Shown piece by piece: positions 28,325 through 40,180 of a DNA stretch of 64,000 nucleotides. Made by a program: the position numbers and the translations under genes. The DNA lies in contig NZ_CP032416.1 in the NCBI RefSeq assembly GCF_003600355.1, positions 2,686,183 to 2,750,182 on the forward strand. The letters are read 5' to 3'. The DNA comes from Clostridium fermenticellae (lineage in GTDB: Bacteria; Bacillota; Clostridia; Clostridiales; Clostridiaceae). Numbering within the stretch: position 1 is the stretch's first letter; each line of letters begins with the position of its first letter. The notes under the pieces are model-generated. The model saw only the letters and a list, made by a program, of their open reading frames with translations. It had not been told where the DNA came from and did not search any database.

Positions 28325-31300
28325 TTATTTTTGTTCATAAATACTAGCCATATATTCAACAATCTCTCTGACTTTTAAGACTAAACTATCCCTCTTCATG
28401 TCCTTAATCTTATATCCAAAGCCGGGAGTATCCATGAATTTTATACTTATTTTTTTAGAGTATTCTTTTAATAAGGCACTCATAACTTTGCTGTCTATTC
28501 TATTTTGATTTTCAAATAAAAATAGTATTTCACCACCCTTTTCCTTAATTTCCTTTACGCCAAGATTCTTACTAATACTCCTAACATAAGATATATTTAT
28601 AAGGTTATTTATTGAATCAGGAATTATTGAAAATCTATCCTCTAATTCTTGTTCAATGTCCATCATATCATCATAAGAACCAATTGCTGCAATCTTCTTA
28701 TAGATTTCTATCTTTTGCACCTCATCTTTTATATAATCAGATGGTATATAAGCATCAACCTTTAAATCCACAGTAGTTTCTACAGGTTCCTCATCTAGTT
28801 CTCCCTTTATAACCTTTATAGTATCCTCAAGCATTCTGCAATATAAATCATAACCAATAGAAGCCATATGTCCATGCTGTGAAGCTCCCATCATATTACC
28901 GGCTCCTCTTATTTCAAGATCTTTTAATGCAATTTTAAAACCTGACCCAAGTTCTGTAAAGTCTTTTATAGCTTTAAGCCTTTTCTCAGCAACCTCAGTT
29001 AGTACTTTATCCTTTCGATACGTAAGGTAGCAATATGCCATTCTATTTGTTCTGCCAACTCTTCCTCTTAATTGATACAACTGGGATAATCCCATTTTAT
29101 CTGCATCATATATTACCATAGTATTTACATTCTGTATATCCATACCTGTCTCAATTATGGTCGTAGTTACAAGTACATTATAGTCATTTTTCATAAATTG
29201 AGATACAATATTTTCTAGCTCTCTTTCCTGCATTTGACCATGTGCTACAGCTACACTAGCCTCTGGAACTAATTTGCTTACATAAGATGCAATATCTTTT
29301 ATACTTTCAACCCTATTATAAACAAAGTAAACCTGTCCGCCTCTTCCAATTTCTCTTAAAATTGCATCTCTTATCAATTGATCATTATATTCAACAACAT
29401 AAGTCTGAATTGGATATCTTTCCTCTGGAGGGGTTTCTATAATACTTATATCCCTAACTCCAACCAGAGACATATGAAGTGTTCGTGGTATAGGTGTCGC
29501 ACTCAATGTCAAAACATCTATATTCTTTCTAAGTTTCTTTATTTTTTCCTTATGCGTTACACCAAATCTTTGTTCTTCATCAACTATTAAGAGCCCTAAA
29601 TCTTTAAATTCAACATCCTTCTGAAGTATTCTATGTGTTCCTATAATTATATCTATATCCCCTTCTTTAAGTGCTTTTATACTATTTTTCTGTTGAGATA
29701 CTGTTCTGAATCTACTTATCATATCTATTCTTATAGGAAAATCTGAAAATCTTTTCACAAAATTGTTATAATGCTGCTGTGCAAGTATCGTAGTCGGAAC
29801 TAGAAATGCTACTTGTTTTCCTTCCATAACTGCTTTGAAAGCAGCCCTTACAGCAACCTCAGTTTTACCATATCCCACATCTCCACATAAAAGTCTGTCC
29901 ATTGGTTTATCTGACTCCATGTCTGATTTTATCTCACTTATAGCAGTAAGTTGATCCGGTGTTTCATCATACGGAAATTCATCTTCAAATTGTTTTTGCC
30001 ATATAGTATCTTTTGAAAACTTATATCCTTTAACTGTGGATCTAACAGCATATAATTTAACAAGATCCTCTGCTATTTCCTCTATAGATCTTTTAACCTT
30101 CCTTTTTGCCTTTGCCCACTCGGATCCACCCAATTTATTTATCTTTGGTATCTTTCCCTCAGAACCTATATATTTTTGAACTAAATCAAGCTGCTCGACA
30201 GGCACATATAATTTATCATTTGAATCATACATAAGTTCAAGATAATCCTTCTTATGTCCTTGTACATCAAGTTGATGAATCCCTTTATAAATCCCTATAC
30301 CATGATTAGCATGAACTACATAGTCACCTGGCTTAAGTTCAGTAAAACTTTTTATCTTACTTACACCCTTTTTAGGAGTTTTGCTGTGAGTCTTTCTCTT
30401 AGCTTCTCCAAATACCTCCTTATCCGATATTACAGAAAGCTTTAATTCAGGGTATTCAAATCCATTCAATTGACTTCCAAATGTTATCACAACTTCTCCA
30501 GGTTCAATACTATGTATTACATCTTTATAAGTACTTTCTATGTCATTTTCCCTCAAGCTGTCAACAAGTCTCTCTCCTCGCGGTCGTGTACCTGAAAGTA
30601 TGACTATTTTATAGCTTTTATCTTTCTTTTCCTTTATATCCTGTATAAGTAACCCTATTCTGCCATGATAACTGCTCAAGGTTATTTGAGATACATCCAT
30701 TACTACCTTTGGCTTTAATACTTTTCTAGATTTTGATATAGAATCCAGCGTGATAACAGGCTTCTTTTCCAATACTTGTGGAATATAATTTCTACTTAAC
30801 AAAAGCATACTTTGCTTTGGAAGAATACTGCCTTGTTCTAAGAAGCGTTTATAATTTTCCTGAAATTCATAGTATACACTATCCAATTTTCCAAAGCATC
30901 TCTGAACATCATCTATTATAATAAGGTAATCTTTTACATAATCAAAAAAGGACGAAGTAGTCTCATAAAAATAAGGAAGAAAACTATCTATCGTTTCAAA
31001 ACTCCAACTTTCATTTAATACTTCTAAATTTCTATTTATAATCTTACTTATATTTTCAGCAGCTTCTTTTTTCTTATTTGACCTTAACTTGTCAACAATC
31101 TGTTTCAAATCATCTTTTATTGCTGAATATCCTTTTTTTATTATATCTTCACTTAGTATTATTTCTTTTGCCGGAAATACTTTTATACTATCAATCTTTT
31201 CAATACTTCTTTGTGACTCTAGATTTATACTTCTTATAGAGTCAACTTCATCTCCAAATAACTCTATTCTATATGCTTCACTAGAAGTTGGACAATAAAT

Positions 31301-31849
31301 ATCCAGAATTCCTCCTCTTATGGAAAACTGTCCTTTATTATCAACTAATTCAACTCTTTCATATCCACATTGTATGAGTTTCTGGCTAAGTTTCTCAAAA
31401 TCAACTGTATCATTAGTTTTAATATCAAACATATACTTTTTATAAAGTTCAACCGGAATATACACTGAAGCTAGTGCATCTATACACGTTATTATTATCT
31501 TCTTTTTAGGAGGTTCAAGTATATGCTTAATTATCTTCAATCTTTCCCATCTCAAATCTCCGGATATTGCATCTATATTATAAAAAACTACTTCTTTAGT
31601 GGGAAAGTAATATACATTCGGTACATAAATAGACATATCTTCATATAACTTTCTAGCTTCCACATCGCTATGGGTAAGTATCAGAACAGGCTTGTCTATT
31701 TCCTCATACACTCCATCCACTATATAGTTTCTGCCAGATTCAGATACCCCATACACACCTATTGGAAATCTTTTATCTTCTATATTATTTAATAATCCTT
31801 TAAAATCCTTATTATTTATCAAAGGATTCAACATTCCTTGTAGTCTCAT
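28325..31849 (-). CDS. mfd: Transcription-repair coupling factor
   Basis: Removes RNA polymerase stalled at DNA lesions and recruits UvrA. The product is 1174 residues from ATG 31849, which has GGGTGG eight bases upstream; the frame opens at 31861. In order: UvrB-like N-terminal region (about 1-300), CarD-like polymerase-interacting domain ([20 protein letters not shown], about 500), RecG-like helicase with Walker [12 protein letters not shown] and DEEQRFG box, [11 protein letters not shown] motif, TRG region and C-terminal D7 domain. It follows pth directly, as in B. subtilis. Confidence 0.98.
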   Translation of the reverse strand: MRLQGMLNPLINNKDFKGLLNNIEDKRFPIGVYGVSESGRNYIVDGVYEEIDKPVLILTHSDVEARKLYEDMSIYVPNVYYFPTKEVVFYNIDAISGDLRWERLKIIKHILEPPKKKIIITCIDALASVYIPVELYKKYMFDIKTNDTVDFEKLSQKLIQCGYERVELVDNKGQFSIRGGILDIYCPTSSEAYRIELFGDEVDSIRSINLESQRSIEKIDSIKVFPAKEIILSEDIIKKGYSAIKDDLKQIVDKLRSNKKKEAAENISKIINRNLEVLNESWSFETIDSFLPYFYETTSSFFDYVKDYLIIIDDVQRCFGKLDSVYYEFQENYKRFLEQGSILPKQSMLLLSRNYIPQVLEKKPVITLDSISKSRKVLKPKVVMDVSQITLSSYHGRIGLLIQDIKEKKDKSYKIVILSGTRPRGERLVDSLRENDIESTYKDVIHSIEPGEVVITFGSQLNGFEYPELKLSVISDKEVFGEAKRKTHSKTPKKGVSKIKSFTELKPGDYVVHANHGIGIYKGIHQLDVQGHKKDYLELMYDSNDKLYVPVEQLDLVQKYIGSEGKIPKINKLGGSEWAKAKRKVKRSIEEIAEDLVKLYAVRSTVKGYKFSKDTIWQKQFEDEFPYDETPDQLTAISEIKSDMESDKPMDRLLCGDVGYGKTEVAVRAAFKAVMEGKQVAFLVPTTILAQQHYNNFVKRFSDFPIRIDMISRFRTVSQQKNSIKALKEGDIDIIIGTHRILQKDVEFKDLGLLIVDEEQRFGVTHKEKIKKLRKNIDVLTLSATPIPRTLHMSLVGVRDISIIETPPEERYPIQTYVVEYNDQLIRDAILREIGRGGQVYFVYNRVESIKDIASYVSKLVPEASVAVAHGQMQERELENIVSQFMKNDYNVLVTTTIIETGMDIQNVNTMVIYDADKMGLSQLYQLRGRVGRTNRMAYCYLTYRKDKVLTEVAEKRLKAIKDFTELGSGFKIALKDLEIRGAGNMMGASQHGHMASIGYDLYCRMLEDTIKVIKGELDEEPVETTVDLKVDAYIPSDYIKDEVQKIEIYKKIAAIGSYDDMMDIEQELEDRFSIIPDSINNLINISYVRSISKNLGVKEIKEKGGEILFLFENQNRIDSKVMSALLKEYSKKISIKFMDTPGFGYKIKDMKRDSLVLKVREIVEYMASIYEQK

Positions 31850-31889
31850 TGTAATAACCACCCTATAAAATTATAAAAGCTAAAGCAGC

Positions 31890-32453
31890 TTATATTGTAA
31901 CACCATTAAATTCATTCATAGCCTCATTTACTCCAGACTTAATCAAACATTCAACTGCATCAGCTGCCAGCTCAAATACCTTTTCTAATTTCTGCCTATC
32001 TTCTTTTGAAAATTTTCCTAAAACATGAGATATTAAATCTTGTTCAGGCTGTCCTATCCCTATTCTAATTCTAGAAAACATCTCAGTATTTAAATTGTAT
32101 ATCACATTTTTTATGCCATTATGTCCACCTGCACTTCCATGATTTCTTATTCTCATTCTACCTATACTTAAATCTATATCATCATGTATCACTATTACAT
32201 TTTTACTTGGAATCTTGTAAAAATTAACTACCTCTATGACACTTTCTCCACTTAAATTCATATAAGTACCAGGCTTGAGTAAAACAACCTTTTCATTATT
32301 TATTTTTCCTTCACCATACATTCCTTTAAATTTTTCCCTATTAATTGATATATTATACCTATTACTCATCAAATCTACAACATCAAAACCAACATTATGC
32401 CTTGTATGAGTATATCTACTTCCTATATTTCCTAATCCTACTATCAAAAACAT
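31890..32453 (-). CDS. pth: Peptidyl-tRNA hydrolase
   Basis: Releases tRNA from prematurely dropped peptidyl-tRNA. The 187-residue product shows the family start [14 protein letters not shown], the catalytic His in [33 protein letters not shown] and [11 protein letters not shown]. It lies 40 bp upstream of mfd. In Bacillus it is called spoVC. Confidence 0.98.
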   Translation of the reverse strand: MFLIVGLGNIGSRYTHTRHNVGFDVVDLMSNRYNISINREKFKGMYGEGKINNEKVVLLKPGTYMNLSGESVIEVVNFYKIPSKNVIVIHDDIDLSIGRMRIRNHGSAGGHNGIKNVIYNLNTEMFSRIRIGIGQPEQDLISHVLGKFSKEDRQKLEKVFELAADAVECLIKSGVNEAMNEFNGVTI

Positions 32454-32481
32454 TTTACTACTCCAATCTTATAAACCATAA

Positions 32482-32538
32482 AATTTGCACAACAGAATAT
32501 GTTGATAGCTGCTTAAATAAAGAGCCATCAACATACAT
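32482..32538 (-). terminator. Possible hairpin after the HtrA-like gene
   Basis: ATGTTGAT and ATCAACAT, with an inner GCT/AGC extension and two mismatched bases, bracket a loop of about ten bases. The tail has no U-run, so termination is uncertain. Confidence 0.4.
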
Positions 32539-32552
32539 AAATTCTAATTTAG

Positions 32553-33737
32553 TTATTTATTCTTGGCGGTAATATCTGAAAGGATAATCTTTGTTTGTAT
32601 TACTTTTTTATTCCTTAATATTTTACAACTTATAGAGTCACCGATTTTATGTTTATCCAATATATCAGATATATCTTCAAATTTAATTATTTTCTTCTTG
32701 TCAAGTTCTATTATTATATCTGTTGGTTTAATACCTGCAGCTGCAGCTCCACTTCCTGGAACTACTTCTTTTATATATACACCAGTAATTTTGTTTTTTT
32801 CCGAAACAACACTTTGACCATATATTCCAAGTGAAGGTCTTGATACTTTTCCAGTACTCATTAATGACCTAATTATATCTTTAACTTCATTTATCGATAT
32901 AGCAAAACCCATACCTTGGGCATTCTGATCTGAACCAAGTTTTAAACTATTTATTCCTATTATTTCTCCTTTTTCATTACAAAGAGGTCCTCCGCTATTG
33001 CCTGGATTTATAGCAGCATCAGTTTGTATAACCTTGTAAGTTGACCCTCCATATTGTATCTTTCTATTTAAGGCACTTATTATTCCTGCAGTAACAGATC
33101 CTTCAAATTCCTGTCCAAATGGGTTTCCAATAGCAACTGCTAAATCTCCTACTTTAACTTTTGATGAATCTCCAAACGTAGCTGCAGGTAGATTTTTAGC
33201 ATTTATTTTTAAAACAGCCAAATCCGATTTTTGATCTGTGCCAACTACATTAGAGTCCAAAATTTTCCCACCAGATAATCTTATTTTGACTTTAGAATCT
33301 CCTTCAATAACATGGTAATTTGTAACTATATAACCATTAGAATCAAATATTATTCCTGAACCACTTTCATCTATTTTTTGATCAAGTAATTTTTTACCAT
33401 CACCACTTATTCCAACAACAGTGGGTCCAACAATTTTAGAAATTCTATTTATAGAATTTTCAGATACACCCGATGCATGCCCGGTCTGAACATTCTCATT
33501 TTTAGCACCGATTAAAGACTGATCCGCAGAATCATTTGTTTTACTATAATATTCTTTTACTATATATGCACCTGAAACTCCTCCCGAAATTGCAGCAATC
33601 AATACAAATATTATGCTATAGATAATAATTCTTATCTTGAATTTTTTCCTATTATTAATAAATTTTATACCGACATTATTGATATCTGCACTCTCCCACT
33701 TTGCATCTTTAACCTCTTTGAATTTATTATCATTCAT
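32553..33737 (-). CDS. Membrane-anchored trypsin-like serine protease, HtrA/DegP family
   Basis: Surface quality-control protease. ATG 33737 is chosen (GGGGTG nine bases upstream); the frame opens 39 bp earlier. The product is 394 residues with a cytosolic basic N-terminus, one membrane helix (about residues 37-60), a trypsin-like domain with catalytic triad in TNYHVIEG (His), SDLAVLKI (Asp) and NPGNSGGPL (Ser), and one C-terminal PDZ domain (about 300-390). It lies 97 bp downstream of a two-component system on the same strand, which suggests control by it, like CssRS-HtrA in B. subtilis. That link is inference. Confidence 0.93.
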   Translation of the reverse strand: MNDNKFKEVKDAKWESADINNVGIKFINNRKKFKIRIIIYSIIFVLIAAISGGVSGAYIVKEYYSKTNDSADQSLIGAKNENVQTGHASGVSENSINRISKIVGPTVVGISGDGKKLLDQKIDESGSGIIFDSNGYIVTNYHVIEGDSKVKIRLSGGKILDSNVVGTDQKSDLAVLKINAKNLPAATFGDSSKVKVGDLAVAIGNPFGQEFEGSVTAGIISALNRKIQYGGSTYKVIQTDAAINPGNSGGPLCNEKGEIIGINSLKLGSDQNAQGMGFAISINEVKDIIRSLMSTGKVSRPSLGIYGQSVVSEKNKITGVYIKEVVPGSGAAAAGIKPTDIIIELDKKKIIKFEDISDILDKHKIGDSISCKILRNKKVIQTKIILSDITAKNK

Positions 33738-33833
33738 ATCAGACTGCACCCCATAAAATATTATATTTACATTCATTACAATATATAATAATAAAATACT
33801 TTTAAATACATATGAACAAAGTGTAATTATTCT

Positions 33834-35246
33834 TTAAATCCTCCTCAAAGTAAATGTAAACATAACCCCCTGGGGCTCCTTATTATCAACCCATATATCC
33901 TCACCAAGTTGGGTTAATATGCACCTAACTATTGGAAGTCCCAATCCAGTACTTATTTTAGATGTCCTGGATTTATCAACCTTATAAAATCTATCCCATA
34001 TATGATTTAAATCCTCCTTTGCTATATTAGGTCCATCATCATATACAGATATAAATGCTTTTTCGCCCTTTGCCTTACTGATTATTTTTATATTAGAACC
34101 ATTGCCTATATACTTTATAGCATTATCTACAAGATTTGTTACAACTTGATTTATTCTATCACGGTCTGCCGCAACAAGTAACCTGTCATCCTCCATAAAA
34201 ACATCTACATTTAATTTCTTTTCCTTAATTTTGGTTTCAAATTTTATTACACATAATCTAATTATTTCGTTTATATCAACTTCTTCTATCCTGAGTCTAA
34301 ATTGTCCTGATTCTATGGCCGACAAATCAAGTAAATCATTCACTAGTCTAGTTAGTCTTTGTATCTCTTCATACGTAATTGATAAATAATAGTTCTGTTT
34401 ATCATTCGATATCACACCGTCAAGTATACCTCCTATAAACCCTTTTATTGAAGTTATAGGTGACCTTATTTCATGTGATACATTTGATATAAATTCTCTC
34501 CTGTTTTTCTCAACCGCTTCCAAAGAATCCGCCATAGAATTAAATGATTTCGCGAGTTCTCCTATCTCATCATTAGAGTTTATATCTACCCTTTTGTCAA
34601 CATCTCCCTTTGATATTTTATCTGCTACATGATTAATTTGTTCCAGAGGTTTTATTATTATTCTTTGAGAAAAATAATATATTATGATACACGATATCAT
34701 AATCGCAAATATAACAGAAAGCCAAATTATATGATATACCTTATTAAGAGGTTCTCGTAATTCATTTATTGATGTATTCATAAGTATTGCGCCTTTGAAG
34801 CTGCCTTCATCTGTAAATATAGGTATCTCATAGGTATGTACTGGAGTCTTAAATATGTTGCCATGTACACCTTTTTGCTCAATAGTTTGACCAGATCTTA
34901 ATTTTTCCAATTCATCCGTAAGTATCTGTGTCCCTATAATATTTTTATAACTGTTATTTGAAACAGCATATATATATCCATAACTATCCGCAAGCCATAT
35001 ATCTGCAGATAAATAATCACTTATATTTTTCAACGTTTCATTCATTTTATCTGTCAAAATATTTCCCTGCAAATACTGAATCGCCGCCTCACTTATAAAT
35101 TGAGATTCTGTTGAAAGTTGGCCTTTTCTTTGATCAAAATAATATTCCTCAAACCAATACGACAAATATGATGCTGTCATTACAAAAGTTATAGATATTA
35201 TTACTGTAAATGTTGCAAGAAGTTTAGAAAATAAACCCTTTCTCAT
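33834..35246 (-). CDS. Membrane sensor histidine kinase
   Basis: A 470-residue kinase with two membrane helices (about 8-28 and 172-192) enclosing a 140-residue extracellular domain, then HAMP (about 193-246). The HisKA domain carries the phospho-acceptor in NVSHEIRSPITS, and the HATPase domain has N-box NLVDNAIKY, G1 DDGPNI and G2 GLGLPIV. It is one base after the response regulator stop. The signal is unknown; the layout resembles envelope-stress kinases, and the downstream HtrA protease supports that. Confidence 0.94.
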   Translation of the reverse strand: MRKGLFSKLLATFTVIISITFVMTASYLSYWFEEYYFDQRKGQLSTESQFISEAAIQYLQGNILTDKMNETLKNISDYLSADIWLADSYGYIYAVSNNSYKNIIGTQILTDELEKLRSGQTIEQKGVHGNIFKTPVHTYEIPIFTDEGSFKGAILMNTSINELREPLNKVYHIIWLSVIFAIMISCIIIYYFSQRIIIKPLEQINHVADKISKGDVDKRVDINSNDEIGELAKSFNSMADSLEAVEKNRREFISNVSHEIRSPITSIKGFIGGILDGVISNDKQNYYLSITYEEIQRLTRLVNDLLDLSAIESGQFRLRIEEVDINEIIRLCVIKFETKIKEKKLNVDVFMEDDRLLVAADRDRINQVVTNLVDNAIKYIGNGSNIKIISKAKGEKAFISVYDDGPNIAKEDLNHIWDRFYKVDKSRTSKISTGLGLPIVRCILTQLGEDIWVDNKEPQGVMFTFTLRRI

Positions 35247-35247
35247 A

Positions 35248-35934
35248 TTACTTCACCTCAAATTTATATCCAACCCCCCAAACTGTTTCTATTTGCCAAT
35301 TAGGTCCACCCTGAAGTTTTTCTCTAAGCCTTTTCACATGAACATCCACTGTTCTCGAATCTCCAGGATAATCATACCCCCAAACTTCACATAAAAGCTG
35401 TTCCCTCGTAAATACCCTATTTTTATTATTAGCAAGGTAATACAAGAGTTCAAACTCCTTAGGTGGCATTTTTATTTCATTTTCATCATAGATAACAGTA
35501 TAAGAATTTATATCTATTGTCAGTTTTTCAAATTTAAGAACTTCCTTATTCTCATTATCTATATTATATCTTCTCAAAACTGCTTTTATCCTCGCAAGCA
35601 TCTCTTTTGGTTCAAAAGGCTTAACCATATAATCATCAGCTCCAAGTTCTAGTCCTAAAACTTTATCGAAGGTTTCACCTTTTGCTGTCAACATAATTAC
35701 AGGTGTTTCATAATCCTTTCTAATCCACTTAAGAACATCTATACCGTCAATATGAGGAAGCATTATGTCAAGAAGTACCAAATCCGGCTTATATTCTATA
35801 AATACATCCTGTGCATCTTTACCGTCGTGTGAAACCCTGGTGTCATATCCTGCACTCTCAACATACATTTTTATAACTTCACATATATTTTCATCATCAT
35901 CAACTATAAGTATCTTTCCTATAGATCCTTCCAT
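35248..35934 (-). CDS. OmpR/PhoB-family response regulator
   Basis: A 228-residue regulator. The receiver domain (1-120) has the acidic pocket VDDDE, phospho-acceptor Asp56 in LVLLDIMLPHIDG, and the Thr/Lys switch residues (IMLTAKG, MVKPFEP). The C-terminal winged helix (about 130-228) has PPKEFELLYYLANN and RTVDVHVKRLREKL. GAGGGGAG precedes the ATG. It is co-transcribed with the kinase downstream. Confidence 0.95.
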   Translation of the reverse strand: MEGSIGKILIVDDDENICEVIKMYVESAGYDTRVSHDGKDAQDVFIEYKPDLVLLDIMLPHIDGIDVLKWIRKDYETPVIMLTAKGETFDKVLGLELGADDYMVKPFEPKEMLARIKAVLRRYNIDNENKEVLKFEKLTIDINSYTVIYDENEIKMPPKEFELLYYLANNKNRVFTREQLLCEVWGYDYPGDSRTVDVHVKRLREKLQGGPNWQIETVWGVGYKFEVK

Positions 35935-36131
35935 TTAAATTTACTCCCCTCAATTATTAGAATATATTTAATTTTTCAACGTAAAATTGTGCCATTAAAA
36001 ATCACAAATTTATATTGAAAATTAATATATATACTTATAATTTATCACATATTGTATATATTCTAAATAGTACGAACAAAAATTTACACTTATTTCACTA
36101 AAACTATGTTTGAATTTTAAATAAAATATTA

Positions 36132-36153
36132 GCATGCAGATATCTCTGCATGC
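36132..36153 (-). terminator. Terminator of glmU-prs
   Basis: GCATGCAGA and TCTGCATGC form a perfect 9-bp stem with loop TATC, 9 bp after the prs stop; the tail TAATATTTT is U-rich. Confidence 0.75.
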
Positions 36154-36161
36154 CTTTAAGA

Positions 36162-37121
36162 TTACTCTTCAAATAACTTACTAACTGAACTGTCTTCATA
36201 TATCCTTTTTATCGCTTCTGCAAATATAGGTGCAACTGATAAGATTTTAAACTTATCAAGCATCTTATGTTCTGGTAAACTTATAGTGTTTAACATAACT
36301 AATTCTTTTAAGTTTGATTCTTTTATCCTCTCAATTGCAGGACCAGACAAAACAGCATGTGTGCAACATGCATACACTTCTTTAGCACCCATGTTAATTA
36401 ATGCATTAGCTCCATTTGTTATAGTTCCTGCTGTATCTATCATATCATCAACCAATATTACAGTTTTATCTTTTACATCTCCAATTATATTCATTACTTC
36501 TGATACATTAGCTTTAGGTCTTCTCTTATCTATTATAGCAATTGGAGCCTGAAGTTTATCTGCAAAATTTCTAGCTCTTGTTACACTTCCTAGGTCAGGA
36601 GAAACAACAACTACATCATTTCTTTCACCAAATCCGCTTTGATTAAAATATTTTGCGAGTATAGGTGCCCCCAATAAATGATCTAATGGTATATTAAAAT
36701 ATCCTTGAATCTGAGATGCATGTAAGTCCATTGTAAGTACTCTGTCAGCTCCAGCTGCAGTCAAAATATCTGCCACTAATTTAGCTGTAATTGGATCTCT
36801 TGCCTTGGCTTTTCTATCCTGTCTAGCATAACCATAATACGGGATAACAGCTGTAATTCTTCCTGCTGATGCTCTTTTAAAAGCATCAATCATTATAAGC
36901 AGTTCCATCAAATTATCATTTACTGGATAATCTGTAGACTGAATTACAAATACATCTCTTCCCCTTACTGTTTCATTGATATCAACAGATATTTCTCCAT
37001 CACTAAAAGTTGAAACCTTTGCATCTCCAACTTCCAGTCCCAATAGATCTGCTATTTCTTTAGCCAAATCTTTACTGGAGTTACCTGAAAAAATTTTAAT
37101 ATTTTTACCATGGGTTATCAT
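36162..37121 (-). CDS. prs: Ribose-phosphate pyrophosphokinase
   Basis: Makes PRPP from ribose 5-phosphate and ATP, feeding nucleotide, His and Trp synthesis. The 319-residue product shows FSDGEISV, the ATP-binding [16 protein letters not shown] loop, the [14 protein letters not shown] block and the PRPP loop [18 protein letters not shown] precedes the start. It follows glmU by 19 bp, the conserved glmU-prs pair. PRPP is also the effector read by PurR, encoded nearby. Confidence 0.98.
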   Translation of the reverse strand: MITHGKNIKIFSGNSSKDLAKEIADLLGLEVGDAKVSTFSDGEISVDINETVRGRDVFVIQSTDYPVNDNLMELLIMIDAFKRASAGRITAVIPYYGYARQDRKAKARDPITAKLVADILTAAGADRVLTMDLHASQIQGYFNIPLDHLLGAPILAKYFNQSGFGERNDVVVVSPDLGSVTRARNFADKLQAPIAIIDKRRPKANVSEVMNIIGDVKDKTVILVDDMIDTAGTITNGANALINMGAKEVYACCTHAVLSGPAIERIKESNLKELVMLNTISLPEHKMLDKFKILSVAPIFAEAIKRIYEDSSVSKLFEE

Positions 37122-37140
37122 TACATAATCCTCCTAAAAT

Positions 37141-38511
37141 TTATTTCTTTAATCCTTTTTTTTCTACCCAGCCTTCAATGTTCTTTTGTCTAGCTCTTGC
37201 AATTGCTAATGCCCCTTCAGGAACCTCTTTTGTTATCGTCGAACCTGCAGCTATATATGTATTTGACTTAACAGTAACTGGAGAAACCAAGTTAGTATTA
37301 CAACCTATAAAAGAATTGTCTCCAATTATAGTCTTATTTTTTACTTTTCCATCGTAGTTTACAACAACAGTGCCACATCCAAAATTACATCCGCTTCCAA
37401 TTTCAGCATCTCCTATATATGTAAGATGTGATACTTTTGTGTTATCACCTATTGTCGATTTCTTCACCTCAACAAAATCACCAATTCTCGCTGATTTTCC
37501 TATAGTCGTTTGTGGTCTTATATAAGCGTATGGACCTACTGTTGTATTGCAGCCTATTTTACTATCTAAAATTACAGAACTTTGTATCGTCACATTCTCA
37601 TTTATTACACTATTATCAATTCTAGAATTAGGGTATAATATACATTCACGTTTTATAATAGTATTACCCTGAAGAACATTACCTGGGTATATTATGGTAT
37701 CATTTTCTATTTGTACATCCAATCCTATATATGTATTATCTGGATCTATTAATGTAACACCATTCTCCATATGCTTCCTATTTATTCTGCTTCTCATAAC
37801 TTTTTCTGCCTGAGAAAGCTGAATCCTAGAATTTACTCCCATAGTTTCTTCGAAAGGTATTGAGAATCCACCAACTTTTCCCTCATGTGATTTCAAAATT
37901 TCAATTACATCTGTTAAATAATATTCTCCTTGTGCATTATTATTATTCAATCTATCAATACTTGACATCAAACTCTCTATGTCGAAACAATACATACCAG
38001 AGTTTATTTCATTGACTTTAAGTTCTTCTTCATTACAGTCTTTATGCTCTACAATCTTGCATACCTGACCATCTTTTTGTCTGATTATTCTTCCATAACC
38101 TTCTGGATTATCAACAATAGATGTAACTATAGTTGCCTTATACCTTCCGTTTTCATGAAAATCAAAAAGTTTGGCTATAGTCTCACTTGTAATTAGTGGT
38201 GCATCCCCGGTAAATATTGCAACTGATCCTTTTTTCCCTCTTAAAAAATCCTTAGCACACATAACAGCATGGCCTGTACCTAACTGTTTTTGTTGAAAAG
38301 AATAAGCTACATTTTTTTTAAATGTGGCATCCTTTACCTTTTCCGCTTCTCTACCAATTACAACATCTATATTTTCAACACGGGATTCCTCTACAACATC
38401 TATAACAATATTTACCATTTCTTTTCCGCAAACTTTATGTAATACCTTGGGGATAGAAGATTTCATCCTTTTTCCCTCTCCCGCTGCCAATATTATAGCA
38501 CATTTATACAT
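37141..38511 (-). CDS. glmU: Bifunctional GlcNAc-1-P uridyltransferase / glucosamine-1-P acetyltransferase
   Basis: Makes UDP-GlcNAc for peptidoglycan. The 456-residue product has the N-terminal nucleotidyltransferase domain (1-230; [25 protein letters not shown] and GTGHAVMCA) and a C-terminal left-handed beta-helix acetyltransferase domain (about 250-456, hexapeptide repeats [21 protein letters not shown] and [20 protein letters not shown]). Both are complete. Confidence 0.98.
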   Translation of the reverse strand: MYKCAIILAAGEGKRMKSSIPKVLHKVCGKEMVNIVIDVVEESRVENIDVVIGREAEKVKDATFKKNVAYSFQQKQLGTGHAVMCAKDFLRGKKGSVAIFTGDAPLITSETIAKLFDFHENGRYKATIVTSIVDNPEGYGRIIRQKDGQVCKIVEHKDCNEEELKVNEINSGMYCFDIESLMSSIDRLNNNNAQGEYYLTDVIEILKSHEGKVGGFSIPFEETMGVNSRIQLSQAEKVMRSRINRKHMENGVTLIDPDNTYIGLDVQIENDTIIYPGNVLQGNTIIKRECILYPNSRIDNSVINENVTIQSSVILDSKIGCNTTVGPYAYIRPQTTIGKSARIGDFVEVKKSTIGDNTKVSHLTYIGDAEIGSGCNFGCGTVVVNYDGKVKNKTIIGDNSFIGCNTNLVSPVTVKSNTYIAAGSTITKEVPEGALAIARARQKNIEGWVEKKGLKK

Positions 38512-38650
38512 TATAACACCTCTTTATGGTCATAAAATTACACTTTTTTATTAAATGGTATAAAAAACATCCCCTAACATTATATTTTATATACAGCATA
38601 TTTTCAACCTCATTATGGATTAAATACTTAATACAATATTATGGAATAAT

Positions 38651-38675
38651 AAAAAGGAGTGAATCCACTCCTTTT
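38651..38675. terminator. Terminator of spoVG
   Basis: AAAAAGGAGTG-AATC-CACTCCTTTTT gives an 8-11 bp stem with U-runs on both strands; it lies three bases after the spoVG stop on the minus strand. Confidence 0.9.
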
Positions 38676-38677
38676 TA

Positions 38678-39028
<351 letters not shown>

Positions 39029-39065
39029 TTATTTTTGAAAAAATCAATAAATTTTTGAAAATTTC

Positions 39066-39881
39066 TTATTTAAACAATTTAGAAGGAAATAATAAAGATT
39101 CACCATTTTCATCAACACCTTTAAAATCCACTATAGATACATAATCATGTATTAATTTTCTAGGAGTTTCTAAATTATCTATCAAGACACCTATTCCTAT
39201 AAGCTGACTTTCAAATTCTTTCAATAAGTCAATTATGCCCATAGCCGTCCCGCCTGCTTTCATAAAATCATCTATGAATATGCAATTGCTATTTCTATTC
39301 AATGATTTTTTTGACAGAGACATGTTCTGTATTCTTCCACTTGAACCAGACACATAATTTATGCTTAAAGTAGATCCTTCTGTAATTTTAGTTTCACGCC
39401 TAGCAAGAACCAACTGTACTCCTAACATTCTAGCCACCTCATATGCAAGAGGTATACCTTTTGTTTCAACAGTTATTACATAATCTATATCTTTAGTTAT
39501 AAAAGCTGAAGCAAGTATTTTACCAGCTGTATGAATTATCTGTGGATCAAAAACTATATCTGTTACATATAAAAAGTTCCCTGGTATTATTCTATCCCTA
39601 TTTTTCAAAATAATACATAATTTTTCTGCAAATTTTCTACTATCCTCTTTTGATATATTACAAACATATTTAATACCACCTGCAGCTCCAGATATAGTAT
39701 CAATTCTTCCTATATCAAGTTTATTCAAAGTATCTTTAATAACCACCAAATCTTCACTTATTGTCGATTTTGCCGCATTAAACACATTAGTAAATTTATT
39801 TAAATTTATAATTTTATTTGGATTTTCTATTAAAGTTTTAGTTATTGCAGCTACCCTTTGATTTCTAGTAAATTTTTCCAT
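39066..39881 (-). CDS. purR: Purine operon repressor PurR
   Basis: PRPP-responsive repressor of purine genes. The 271-residue product has the N-terminal winged helix (1-74, RNQRVAAITKTLIENPNKIINLNKF) and a phosphoribosyltransferase-like effector domain (about 75-271) with the PRPP loop FIDDFMKAGGTAMG. Length and both domains are typical of the Firmicute PurR, which is unrelated to E. coli PurR. A PurBox-like repeat lies upstream. Confidence 0.97.
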   Translation of the reverse strand: MEKFTRNQRVAAITKTLIENPNKIINLNKFTNVFNAAKSTISEDLVVIKDTLNKLDIGRIDTISGAAGGIKYVCNISKEDSRKFAEKLCIILKNRDRIIPGNFLYVTDIVFDPQIIHTAGKILASAFITKDIDYVITVETKGIPLAYEVARMLGVQLVLARRETKITEGSTLSINYVSGSSGRIQNMSLSKKSLNRNSNCIFIDDFMKAGGTAMGIIDLLKEFESQLIGIGVLIDNLETPRKLIHDYVSIVDFKGVDENGESLLFPSKLFK

Positions 39882-39909
39882 TATACCACCTATCTACACA
39901 AGTTTTTTA

Positions 39910-39942
39910 CGAATAATGTAAAACAAATTCAATCTATTATTC
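39910..39942. promoter_or_regulatory. Possible PurR operator (PurBox-like repeat)
   Basis: CGAATAAT and ATTATTC(A) lie in opposite orientation 18 bp apart, about 30 bp before purR. The Bacillus PurBox is CCGAACAWT twice in opposite orientation about 16-17 bp apart, so this is a degenerate AT-rich match, suggesting autoregulation. Confidence 0.4.
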
Positions 39943-40180
39943 ATATTCTATTCTAAAACATTCATAATATCAATACTATTTAACACTTACAACCAGATAT
40001 TTTTTAATATATGTAAATGCAGCATATAAAAATTTATCCACTAAACTTATTATCTAAATATCTTACAGTACAAAACATACATATAAAAATATTTACAATA
40101 TAAAATTTATTAATGATGTTTTTTTGAAAAATTTTTGTATATAATTAATAGATAGAGTATATAAAAGGAGCTGATTTTAG

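Noticed and set aside
36500-37121. Second phosphoribosyltransferase inside prs
   Set aside because: The PRPP-binding loop belongs to prs itself; no second start or domain is present.
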